Shown one piece after another: positions 38,409 to 47,309 of a stretch of 64,000 bases of DNA (position 1 is its first letter; every line of letters begins with the position of its first letter). Under the pieces are notes generated by a model. The model saw only the letters and a program-made list of their open reading frames with translations. It was not told the DNA's origin and did not search any database. The stretch is from Spirochaetes bacterium GWE1_32_154 (GTDB lineage: Bacteria; Spirochaetota; GWE2-31-10): contig MIAY01000003.1 in assembly GCA_001829315.1 (NCBI GenBank), positions 99,800 to 163,799 on the forward strand, read 5' to 3'. A program made the position numbers and the translations under genes.

Positions 38409-39254
38409 TTAAAACAATGCTTGTGGTATAACCATTGTATAGTTCTTTGTAAGATTATTATCCCAATGAACATTACCGTTTCCGTCAGTAAATGAAACTG
38501 CATATTGCACTTTTGTAGCCGTTACAGGAATTGCAGTATTAAAACTCCATTTTTCATCGCCAACACCATTATTTTCAGCATAAACAGCGGCAACTGTTTT
38601 TGTAGTTACCCAATTATTTGTTGTGTAGGTAACTTTAACATTTTTAGTAAATGTCAGGTTTTTTACAAGTATAGTGCCTGAAAAGTTTCCTTTTGCAGTA
38701 TTGGCATTATTTAATGCAACATTTCTATTTATTAGTAAATAATGTGGTGTAGCATAGTTATAAAGACCGGCAATTGCTGTTTTATAATTAGCACCATTAT
38801 TACTATTCCAGTAAGTCTGCCCATTAGCTGTTAATTTCAATGCAAAAGTAACATTCAAATCAAATGAGCTATATCCCGGAGATTTAAAATCAATCTCAGC
38901 AACCCAGCATTGTTTTGACGTTGAAATATCACCTGCATACACAGCAGCAATATCTCTCCAGCCCAAAGTTGTCATTGAATCGGTATAATGCACAACTACA
39001 TTTTGTGTTGAGCTTAGTTTATCAGCTTCAATATAGATTTTAATTTTATACGGATTAACACCACCAACAGTTGCCGTTTTTACATGCATTACTCGTACCT
39101 TTGAAAGATCGGTATACGATTTCATAGGATTTTGAAGACTATTGGTTGATGTCTGTATTTCCGATTCATCACCGTTAAATTGTGTAGAACAACTACTGAT
39201 AGCCAAAGCCAAAATTGATACAATAACGCTTACCATAATATTTCTTTTTTTCAT
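38409..39254 (-). CDS. Lipoprotein with CBM21-like starch-binding domains
   Basis: A 281-aa protein with a lipobox (AISSC, about Cys22). The C-terminal half (about 180-275) reads VKNLTFTKNVKVTYTTNNW ... KVQYAVSFTDGNGNVHWDNN and NYTM, the pattern of CBM21 (WDNN...NY being its hallmark). A related module seems to occupy about 55-160 (VVVHYTDSMTTLGW, NGQTYWNSNNGANYK). It should bind alpha-glucan at the cell surface and may work with the amylase 16 kb away. RBS AGGAG. Confidence 0.75.
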   Translation of the reverse strand: MKKRNIMVSVIVSILALAISSCSTQFNGDESEIQTSTNSLQNPMKSYTDLSKVRVMHVKTATVGGVNPYKIKIYIEADKLSSTQNVVVHYTDSMTTLGWRDIAAVYAGDISTSKQCWVAEIDFKSPGYSSFDLNVTFALKLTANGQTYWNSNNGANYKTAIAGLYNYATPHYLLINRNVALNNANTAKGNFSGTILVKNLTFTKNVKVTYTTNNWVTTKTVAAVYAENNGVGDEKWSFNTAIPVTATKVQYAVSFTDGNGNVHWDNNLTKNYTMVIPQALF

Positions 39255-39434
39255 TTAAATCTCCTGATTTACTTTATGGTGTTTTTATTATGAAACACCC
39301 TGATAGAAGATGTATAATCTATTCGAAAAATAATGTCAATATATTTTAGTGTTATTTTTTTGAAATACTTGGAAAAATATTCAATAATACAAAAGTGCCG
39401 GTAATTTAAGTACTTACTTAAAAAACTTTTATCT

Positions 39435-39484
39435 TGAGCCTCTGCAAAAATTCTTTTTTAATCTCGATTTTTTGCATGAGGTTC
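39435..39484 (+). repeat. Modular repeat, single-hairpin form
   Basis: Only the first module of the repeat family is present: GAGCCTCTGCAAAAA and TTTTTTGCATGAGGTTC arms around an ATTCTTTTTTAATCTCG centre. Confidence 0.8.
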
Positions 39485-39514
39485 AGGATTTAGTTTAATT
39501 CTTCATCCACTTTC

Positions 39515-39953
39515 ATGCTTCCTTTTACCGCTATTCCAGTCAAAAACCTGTGACTTTGCTTTAAAAACGAGAAACAAAGATAACAGAAAGGATGACTTTA
39601 AAGAATTCGAACATGATGCCATATTCAAGGAAGTTATAAACCGGTTAAAAAAAGATGAATTAAACGAGTATGATATTCAATACATCGAAGAAGAAGATGA
39701 ATACATCCGGCTTGCTCTTGATTTCTATAAAAAGCAAAAAGAAGAACTCGAAGAAAGAGAACAAATCGGAATCGAAAAAGGTGTTGAAATTGGCATTGAA
39801 AATGGCATAGAAATAGAAAAAAATAATCAGGAAAACTTACGAAAACAGGAAAAAATTGAATCAGCACAAAAAATGCTTTCAAAAGGAATTCCACCTGAGG
39901 ATATTTGTGAAATAACCGGGCTTGATATGGCAGAAGTCATTAATCTAAAATAG
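39515..39953 (+). pseudogene. C-terminal fragment of an Rpn/PD-(D/E)XK-type gene
   Basis: An open frame without a start codon encodes EFEHDAIFKEVINRLKKDEL, YIRLALDFYKKQKEELEER, then EKGVEIGIENGIEIEKNN and KMLSKGIPPEDICEITGLDM before TAG at 39951. The Gly/Glu linker plus the ITGL helix is the standard C-terminus of the Rpn/transposase family. The nuclease core is missing, so this is a decayed copy. The gene at 17423 belongs to the same family but differs in sequence. Confidence 0.8.
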
Positions 39954-39986
39954 ACCGTAATATAACCCATTCAATATCTTTGAGCT

Positions 39987-40577
39987 TTAATACCCCCGTA
40001 ACTGTATAAGTCGTGCTCTCATTTCAAAAAAAACACGCTCCAAATCCAGACGGATTTCCGGGTTTTCAATTATACCCAAAGCTCTTGCAATTGCTTCGAT
40101 TGTAGAAATATGCTGAATATTATCAGATTTTCGTAAATGATATGATGATGGTGCATCCGGGGGTAATCTTACCCGCTTAATTGAATGAAAATAATTTTCT
40201 GATATCACAATTTTTTTTGCTTGCGACCACGTTCCATCAGGAATTATAAGATTTATGGGTTTACCTTCAATATAGTTCATTTCAGGTGATAACTCTTCAG
40301 ATGCAAAAGGAAATAAAATACGATGTGCATATCCATCCGGTAGAATATCTTCCATTTTATTAACAACATCTTTCTGACCTCTAATAATTACGCTGGAGTT
40401 TTCAAGACAAATCCCGGCTATACGTCCGGTATTCGTAAGTCGCCTGATTTCTTTAACATGAATTAAAAGTGTAATGCGGGTTTTCAACGCAGTTTTATGT
40501 ATAAGATGGCAAATACAAATATCATCAAACAATCCGCATCCTGGACATAACTTCCTGTCTTTCTTTAAAATTTGCAT
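39987..40577 (-). CDS. tapT: DTW-domain tRNA-uridine aminocarboxypropyltransferase-like protein
   Basis: A 196-aa protein with an N-terminal Cys cluster (CPGCGLFDDICICH) likely to bind zinc, and the PDGTWSQAKKI motif of DTW proteins near residue 114. Members such as TapT transfer a 3-amino-3-carboxypropyl group from SAM to uridine 47 of tRNAs. It follows the PocR-type kinase by 30 bp on the same strand, without an obvious functional link. Confidence 0.88.
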   Translation of the reverse strand: MQILKKDRKLCPGCGLFDDICICHLIHKTALKTRITLLIHVKEIRRLTNTGRIAGICLENSSVIIRGQKDVVNKMEDILPDGYAHRILFPFASEELSPEMNYIEGKPINLIIPDGTWSQAKKIVISENYFHSIKRVRLPPDAPSSYHLRKSDNIQHISTIEAIARALGIIENPEIRLDLERVFFEMRARLIQLRGY

Positions 40578-40607
40578 GAGAAATTTCCTTAAATGTATTA
40601 CTTTTAC

Positions 40608-43352
40608 CTATTTTTTCAGGATATGACTTAATTCTTCTATATTGTATGGTTTGGTTATTACATAATCAAGTCCGTTTTCTTTTAATTCTATAATATCATT
40701 TTCTTTAAAATAACCCGAACAAATTATAACTCTAACATCACTTTTAATTTTCTTTATCTCGTAAAACGTTTCTTTACCATTCATTACCGGCATTGCCATA
40801 TCCAGTATAACAGTATCTATTGTATCTTTATTGTCTTCAAAAACCAATATAGCTTCTTTACCGTTTTGTGCTGTTAAAACATCATACCCTAATGCTTCTA
40901 CTAAATCACGGGTTGTTTCCCGTAATACTTCATCATCCTCAGCAAGCAAAATAACCCCTGATCCTCTTTCGATCGTTGTAGAATTCTCTTCGATAGTTGC
41001 TGTAACATGAGCTAACGGGATAAGTATAGAAAACGTTGTTCCCTTCTGATATTCACTTTTTACAGTAATCTCACCTCGTAATGATTTTACAAGACCATAG
41101 ACAGCAGATAAACCAAGTCCTGTTCCTTCACCAATACCTTTTGTTGTAAAAAAAGGATCAAATATTTTACCAATATTTTCAGGTTTTATACCACTTCCAG
41201 TATCAGAAACTTCAATTTTTACATAATCAGCCGGAACAAGATCAAATAAAGATGCATTACAATAATTCTCATCCAACTCAATAGTACTTGTTTTAAAATA
41301 AAGTTCCCCTCCGCCGGACATTGCATGTGAAGAATTAATCCCCATATTCAGTAATGCATTAGTTATTTGTGCCGGATCACCCTTAACTAGAGATTTTGTT
41401 GCATTAGTTTCTACGACAATCGACATTTTTTTATCAATGGTTGTCCGCAATATTTCAGCTGTATCAAGAATAACAGAGTGTATATCTATAATTTTATTAG
41501 AATAATCATTTTTACGACTGAAAAGCAATAGTTTTGATGTTAAACTTGCTGCTCTGTCACATGTTTTAAGAATAAGATCATAGTAATTATTTTGTTTTTC
41601 CTTTGAATATTCTGTCTGCTTTAATAATTGAACAGTACCGGTAATACCTGCTAACATATTATTAAAATCATGAGCAATTCCCCCGGCAAGAACACCAACC
41701 GCTTCCATTTTCTGAGCGTGAACTAATTGTTTATACAATTCTTCTTTTAATTCTATTTCCTTTTCAAGGTTTTTTGTTGTATTTTCAGCAATTTCACGCG
41801 CCTTAATCAATTCATCTTCAGTCTCTTTGTAGCGTGTTATATCAATACCGACACCGACAAAATACATTTTTCCATTCATTTCCAGACGGACACCATTTGA
41901 ATGAATCAAAAGTTTTCCGCCTCCCTTAATCAAAAGATTAGCCTCGACATCTCCATATCCCGTTGTTAAAACCTCATTAACAGCAGCAACAACACGAACA
42001 GCATCTTCCCCTTCAAACCAGTCTGACATATTCATATGTGATAATTCCTCACCTGAATACCCGGTCATTGTTTCATGTTTCTTATTCCAGCGAATAAGAT
42101 TACCCTGATCATCATAAACATAAAGGTACCCGGGCAAACATTCAAGTAAGGCTTCAGCAAAAATCTTTTCGCTATAAAGAGCATTTTCATTTTTTCGCAA
42201 TTCATCACCGGTTACAAGAAGCTCCTCATTAGCAGCTTCCATCTCTTCTATAGTTGCACTTAGTTCTTCATTCATTGCAGCAAGTTCTTCATTTGCTCTT
42301 TGAATTTCAGCTTTAGCTTTATTCTGTTCGGTAACATCTTCAAAAATGCCGACAATTATATCATTTTCTATATATGCTGAAATTTCTACTGATTTAACAT
42401 CACCATTTTTACAAACTACTGAATAATTAGAAGGAGGCGTGGGTATATTGTTCTTTTTTGCATATTCAACTTTTTTAACCCATTGAGCATTTTGAATATC
42501 CCTATACTTACGATCAGGATATGCCGATAAATACCATTTTTCAATGGTTGGTATGTCTTCAATTGTATATCCGTATGTATTGGTAAACTGTTTATTTACC
42601 ATCACAATTTCATCAGAAGAATTAGCAATACTTATCGGTATTGGCATATATTCTAATGAATTACGAAATCGTGCTTCACTCTTTTTTAACTCATCTGTAG
42701 CTTTTTTAACTTCTATTGATTCTTTTGCTAATAAAAAACTTGCATAACAATTATTGGAAATCTGTATAAAAAAATTGACCAGAAACAACATAAGTTTTTT
42801 AATCGTTTTTTTCTCATACTTAGGTACTTTTCTCAAGGCTTTTATATATGATTCCTGATCGAAATTATATAATTGTGCCTGTTTTATAAAATAATTCTCA
42901 TCAATATCATCGGTATCATAAAAAAACTGACCGGTAAATATATTACCGAAATGCTTATCTCCTATAAACAGCGGGGTTACAACATCCCACAATCCATTTT
43001 TACATTTATAATCAATAAACTCACCTTTTTTAAGTTTTTTTGCAAGATAACAATCACTTTCTGTACAATAAGCTGATGTGATGCAATTAACCCGATGAAA
43101 TTGTGTACAAATATCAAGCCATCCCGAAGCAACTAAAACAGTTCCTTTTACATCAAGAACAGCTGTTACCATACCTGTCAGGGCAGTAAAATTATCCATC
43201 ATCTTTTGAATTTCTTCGCAATCAATTAAATCTGATAATTCTAATGAATTAATATCAAGATTCGTTACCAGTTCGCTTTGTTTTTTTATTACGGTATCGT
43301 ATATGAAATCATTTGCACTATATCCGGTTCTTTTAGTATTGTGATGACTCAT
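40608..43352 (-). CDS. PocR-PAS hybrid sensor histidine kinase with receiver
   Basis: A 914-aa protein. In order: a PocR-type sensory domain (about 35-205, Cys/His-rich with CTESDCYLAKK and GNIFTGQFFYD), PAS (about 220-345), a short coiled coil of repeated EELxA units, a second PAS (about 395-515), a HisKA phospho-acceptor (GGIAHDFNN, His561), HATPase (SDTGSGIKPENIGKIFDPFF, GTGLGLSAVYGLV) and a receiver with phospho-Asp near 851 (VILDMAMPVMNG). There are no membrane segments, so it senses a cytoplasmic ligand; PocR domains are thought to bind small hydrocarbon derivatives. Divergent from the hydrogenase-like gene. RBS GGGGAG. Confidence 0.92.
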   Translation of the reverse strand: MSHHNTKRTGYSANDFIYDTVIKKQSELVTNLDINSLELSDLIDCEEIQKMMDNFTALTGMVTAVLDVKGTVLVASGWLDICTQFHRVNCITSAYCTESDCYLAKKLKKGEFIDYKCKNGLWDVVTPLFIGDKHFGNIFTGQFFYDTDDIDENYFIKQAQLYNFDQESYIKALRKVPKYEKKTIKKLMLFLVNFFIQISNNCYASFLLAKESIEVKKATDELKKSEARFRNSLEYMPIPISIANSSDEIVMVNKQFTNTYGYTIEDIPTIEKWYLSAYPDRKYRDIQNAQWVKKVEYAKKNNIPTPPSNYSVVCKNGDVKSVEISAYIENDIIVGIFEDVTEQNKAKAEIQRANEELAAMNEELSATIEEMEAANEELLVTGDELRKNENALYSEKIFAEALLECLPGYLYVYDDQGNLIRWNKKHETMTGYSGEELSHMNMSDWFEGEDAVRVVAAVNEVLTTGYGDVEANLLIKGGGKLLIHSNGVRLEMNGKMYFVGVGIDITRYKETEDELIKAREIAENTTKNLEKEIELKEELYKQLVHAQKMEAVGVLAGGIAHDFNNMLAGITGTVQLLKQTEYSKEKQNNYYDLILKTCDRAASLTSKLLLFSRKNDYSNKIIDIHSVILDTAEILRTTIDKKMSIVVETNATKSLVKGDPAQITNALLNMGINSSHAMSGGGELYFKTSTIELDENYCNASLFDLVPADYVKIEVSDTGSGIKPENIGKIFDPFFTTKGIGEGTGLGLSAVYGLVKSLRGEITVKSEYQKGTTFSILIPLAHVTATIEENSTTIERGSGVILLAEDDEVLRETTRDLVEALGYDVLTAQNGKEAILVFEDNKDTIDTVILDMAMPVMNGKETFYEIKKIKSDVRVIICSGYFKENDIIELKENGLDYVITKPYNIEELSHILKK

Positions 43353-43480
43353 TTTTTCTCCCCGAATTTACAAACAAGCATGATATTTATTTATAAGTAA
43401 TTTTTACGCCATAGTCAATTATACCATAAATAAAAGAGCTACACTCATTTTTGTATAAAAAATTAAATTTCTATTTAATA

Positions 43481-43530
43481 AGGCTCATGCAAAAATTCGA
43501 GATAAAAAGAGTATTTTTGCAAGAGGCTCT
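43481..43530 (-). repeat. Modular repeat, single-hairpin form (reverse orientation)
   Basis: AGGCTCATGCAAAAATTCGA and AGTATTTTTGCAAGAGGCTCT form one hairpin in the promoter gap between the PocR kinase and the hydrogenase-like gene. The orientation is opposite to the other copies. Confidence 0.85.
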
Positions 43531-43589
43531 AATAAAAATATGAATAATGACGAAAATAAAATTATATATTGAATAAACGGGGTTTTAAA

Positions 43590-45413
43590 ATGGAATTAAT
43601 AAAAATTGATCCTGATAAATGTGTAAATTGTTACCGGTGTATTTCTGTTTGTCCGGTTAAACTATGTAATGACGGTTCAAATAAAGATCATGTATCCCTT
43701 GTATCTGAAGGGTGTATTTATTGCGGAAGGTGTGTAGAAGCCTGTGTACATGATGCAAGAACATTCGTTGATGATTTTAATACTTTTAATTCAAAACCCC
43801 ATCGGGATCTTGTATTCATTGTCGCGCCAGCAATAACCGGTTCATGGGGAAATAACTTTAAAAAAGTTATTTCATTTCTAAAAACAAATATGAAAGCTCA
43901 AAAAGTCTATGATGTAAGTTTCGGGGCTGAAATCACTGTAATCAAATATGAGGAATTCATTAAAACTCACAAACCAAAATGTGTTATTGCTCAACCCTGC
44001 CCTTCCGTTGTAAAATATATAGAGATGTATCAGCAGGATTTAATGCAATATCTTGCACCGGTAGACAGCCCCGCTATGGCGATGGCACGATATTTAAGAG
44101 AAATCGTAGGGTTTCAAGGAGAAATAGCATTCTTCAGTCCTTGCATTTCGAAATCTTTTGAATTTAATGACCCTAATACCAATAAATATATTAATTACAA
44201 TATTACCCATAAATCGGTAAATGATTATATAAAATCAAAAAATATAGATATCAATAGTTTTCCGGCATCAGATTTTGATGACTTTCATGCCGAACGGGCT
44301 GTTAACTTTGCAAGACCCGGTGGATTAAAAGATACTGTTCTTCGTGATATTGATATTCCTTTAAAAATACGAAAAATTGAAGGTGAAATAATTTATCATG
44401 AGTATTTTAAAGAGCTTTCAAGAAATATTGCATCAAGTAAACCGGTTCCTTTGATTATCGATGTTTTAAATTGTGAAAAAGGCTGCTGTTTCGGACCGGG
44501 TACTTTAAAGACTTTATCTGTTGATGAAGTAGATGATGCAATAAACAGAAGAATTGATGAGCAACAAAAAAAACATAATGGCGTGCCAAATTATCTGAAA
44601 AAACGAACAAAACTTATTAAAGATATTTCAAATAATAAATTCGAAAGAAAATATACAAGAAAAGAATATAAACTAAATGACTTCAATCCTTCGCAGGAAG
44701 AAATCGACAAAATTTATGTAATTATGAATAAAGTAAACCCTGAAGATTTTAAAAACTGTCGTCATTGCGGTTACAACTCATGTGAAGACATGGCAATAGC
44801 AATAATTGCCGGTGTTAATAAAGTTGAAAACTGTATGTTTGTTGTTGAAGATGTTCTAAAAAAACAATCTGAAAATTTAAATGGCTTAATTGTTCAGATA
44901 ACAAATTCAATTCATGACATGGAAGAAAAAACCAATGATGTCAAAATGATATTTGCTGAGATTACCAATTCATTTTCGTTAACCAATGATGCACTTCATA
45001 ATGTCAGTGAATCAAATAATAAATTACTGTTGCTTGCAGAAAATTTCAAACCGATTGTTGAATCTATTACTGAAATATCAGATCAGACACATTTACTCTC
45101 TGTTAATGCCTCTATCGAAGCAGCCAGAGCCGGTGATGCGGGAAGCGGTTTTGCGATAGTTGCTCATGAAGTAGATAAATTATCATCTCAAACGGCAACT
45201 GAAGTTGAAAAAATCACACCAATGGTTTCAAACCTGATAACAAGTATAAATAATATAAACCGCCGGGGTGATCTGGTTATCAATGATCTTTCCAGTGTTA
45301 AAGAATCATATAACACTTTCTATGACATCATGGAAAAAATATCTATAACAATGTCACTCTTATCATCAGAAACAGATAAGCTTGATAAATTTATACAAAA
45401 AGAAAATTCATAA
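43590..45413 (+). CDS. [FeFe]-hydrogenase-like sensor fused to a chemoreceptor signalling domain
   Basis: A 607-aa protein. Residues 11-53 hold two 4Fe-4S motifs ([23 protein letters not shown]). The hydrogenase domain keeps all four H-cluster cysteines: [13 protein letters not shown] (near 136), SPCISK (near 185), CEKGCC (near 296). A further Cys cluster is [10 protein letters not shown] (near 390). The C-terminus is a chemoreceptor tip ([20 protein letters not shown], near 505-525). It lacks membrane segments, so it is likely a cytoplasmic redox or H2 sensor. I start at the ATG at 43590 (GGGG before it), not the TTG at 43569. Confidence 0.88.
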   Translation: MELIKIDPDKCVNCYRCISVCPVKLCNDGSNKDHVSLVSEGCIYCGRCVEACVHDARTFVDDFNTFNSKPHRDLVFIVAPAITGSWGNNFKKVISFLKTNMKAQKVYDVSFGAEITVIKYEEFIKTHKPKCVIAQPCPSVVKYIEMYQQDLMQYLAPVDSPAMAMARYLREIVGFQGEIAFFSPCISKSFEFNDPNTNKYINYNITHKSVNDYIKSKNIDINSFPASDFDDFHAERAVNFARPGGLKDTVLRDIDIPLKIRKIEGEIIYHEYFKELSRNIASSKPVPLIIDVLNCEKGCCFGPGTLKTLSVDEVDDAINRRIDEQQKKHNGVPNYLKKRTKLIKDISNNKFERKYTRKEYKLNDFNPSQEEIDKIYVIMNKVNPEDFKNCRHCGYNSCEDMAIAIIAGVNKVENCMFVVEDVLKKQSENLNGLIVQITNSIHDMEEKTNDVKMIFAEITNSFSLTNDALHNVSESNNKLLLLAENFKPIVESITEISDQTHLLSVNASIEAARAGDAGSGFAIVAHEVDKLSSQTATEVEKITPMVSNLITSINNINRRGDLVINDLSSVKESYNTFYDIMEKISITMSLLSSETDKLDKFIQKENS

Positions 45414-45429
45414 AAGCTCTATAGTCACA

Positions 45430-47175
45430 TTAAAATACATCAAAGAGAGATCGTATAAATGATCTTTCTTTGATTTTATTTTTCGCTGTATCTAATTTAT
45501 GAATCTTTGCATCATCTCCAAAAAATACATAACAATTGTTTAGCAGGGTTCTTTTACTCTTAAATGTTTTATACTCTATTTTTATCATACGCGATATATC
45601 ACTTGCTATTGAATATAATGAATTGCCTATATCATCAATATTTTCTATTTCATAAAACCGGTTTTCATTATGCTGATAAAACGGCTGATATTCCTTATAC
45701 CGCTTAAATGAAGCAGTTAAAAATAAAATATTATTTGCCCGTACATATTCCACACAATCACTGACAGTTTTATCGGTAAAATCAAGCACTCCATCTTTTC
45801 CTCTTGAACCTCTCTGATGTGGAGGCGCATCGGTAAATAATACAAAAACTTTCAATGACTGAGGAGAAAGATTTAAAATATCAGCACTAAATATCGCATC
45901 CAACGGATTTTCAAAAAAATCATTTCCCTGCAAAGGTTTCACTTTAGCTAATGCTGAATTAAATTCAGTATAATTTCTTATACCCTTAAATTGTTGAATA
46001 TCTGATTTTTCATCCCCAAAAGTAACAATATTAATTGTTAATATTTGTTCATCAGTATTAATCAGATTAAATATTTTTTTTGAATGTTTATTAAAAGATT
46101 TATATTGTTCAACGAGATTGCCCGTTACATCCAATAATAAAAACATTTCAATCGGAAACTTCTTTGAAATAACAAACTTGTTATGTACCGGCTGATCGGA
46201 CTCAAGAATAAAAACCGGTTCATCGGCATAATTACTTCCATAATACGGCACATACAATTGTACTTCAGGATATCGGGAAATATCGGTAAACACGGATTGA
46301 TCATTTTGTATAGAAAAAACTGTGACATTAGCGATAAAAAAATAAAAAAATAAAATGAAAAATTTCTTAAAAAAACTTCCCCGTCCTTTAGTTACCGTAA
46401 AGTAATTATTTGCAATTTTAATAGTTTCATTATCAGCGAGTTCTGTTTTTTCTGTAGCAATTGTATTATCAATTTTTAACTCCGTATTAGGTTTAATAAA
46501 CAAAGTGTCATTTTTTGAAGTAATCGAAAAAACAAGTCTTTTTTCAGATTGAATATCAGGAGTGAATATTTCAAACAGTCTATTTCTCCCGACCTTGAAA
46601 TTTAAAAATACCGGATATTCATAATCATCAAATTCAACACTGCCGGTAATAAAAAAATAATCTACAATCGAATATATTATTCGAATTATTAATAGAGTCA
46701 TAGCAAAAATTAATGAATTAAAATGCTCATTATCAGCAGTGTCCCTATTAATAAAATTAAAAAAAAGTTTATATAGCACCAAAACAATTACACTGAGATA
46801 TAATCGATATTGAATCCTTTTTTCTGTCCGGTAATAAAAAAAGTAATCACGAAACACCGGCAATGAAATCATACTGATAAATAGTATGATATTAATAAAC
46901 CATACAGGAAAAATTGACTTACATAATGTTAAGGCAAATGAAAACACCGAAAAAAACAATGTTATATAAAGAGATTTTAATATTTTATCAAATTCAAAAT
47001 CTTTTGAAAAATCGGTTGCATAACTAAAAACGAAACCTGACAATACAAAGAAAATGAATTCAGTGCAATAAAATAAGATATAAGAAGAGATGGATAATTC
47101 ATAACTTAGATACTTAATCGTATAAATAATAATAATACCGGAAATTAATTTTATAGGATTAATCAAATTTTTCAT
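45430..47175 (-). CDS. VWA-domain membrane protein with degenerate MIDAS
   Basis: A 581-aa protein with five or more N-terminal membrane segments (about 1-180) and then a soluble part that may be FHA-like (VGRNRLFEIF). A further membrane segment near 285 is followed by a VWA domain (about 355-540: EMFLLLDVTGNLVEQY, TINIVTFGDE, FVLFTDAPPH). The metal site has DxTxN in place of DxSxS. The ATG at 47175 has GGTGAAT before it; the longer ORF to 47289 overlaps the divergent kinase gene. Role unknown; VWA domains usually mediate protein contacts. Confidence 0.75.
   Translation of the reverse strand: MKNLINPIKLISGIIIIYTIKYLSYELSISSYILFYCTEFIFFVLSGFVFSYATDFSKDFEFDKILKSLYITLFFSVFSFALTLCKSIFPVWFINIILFISMISLPVFRDYFFYYRTEKRIQYRLYLSVIVLVLYKLFFNFINRDTADNEHFNSLIFAMTLLIIRIIYSIVDYFFITGSVEFDDYEYPVFLNFKVGRNRLFEIFTPDIQSEKRLVFSITSKNDTLFIKPNTELKIDNTIATEKTELADNETIKIANNYFTVTKGRGSFFKKFFILFFYFFIANVTVFSIQNDQSVFTDISRYPEVQLYVPYYGSNYADEPVFILESDQPVHNKFVISKKFPIEMFLLLDVTGNLVEQYKSFNKHSKKIFNLINTDEQILTINIVTFGDEKSDIQQFKGIRNYTEFNSALAKVKPLQGNDFFENPLDAIFSADILNLSPQSLKVFVLFTDAPPHQRGSRGKDGVLDFTDKTVSDCVEYVRANNILFLTASFKRYKEYQPFYQHNENRFYEIENIDDIGNSLYSIASDISRMIKIEYKTFKSKRTLLNNCYVFFGDDAKIHKLDTAKNKIKERSFIRSLFDVF
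45439..45480 (+). terminator. Terminator of the hydrogenase-like gene, inside the VWA reading frame
   Basis: ATCAAAGAGAGATC and GATCTTTCTTTGAT arms are followed by TTTTATTTTT, 25 bp past the hydrogenase stop. The hairpin lies within the last codons of the convergent VWA gene. Confidence 0.7.
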
Positions 47176-47309
47176 ATATTCACCATTTTTCCGAGTTACT
47201 TTAAATAATACATGAGACTTTTCATACCATTTTTTTTCACATTTGTCATATTTTGTTGAGCTTTTTTTATCCGGATATACTATACTCATTAATAGAGGTT
47301 TTATTAAAA

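Noticed and set aside
39634..39894. Minus-strand ORF rich in Phe/Leu
   Set aside because: It is the antisense of the Gly/Glu-rich tail of the Rpn-type remnant, which explains its odd composition.
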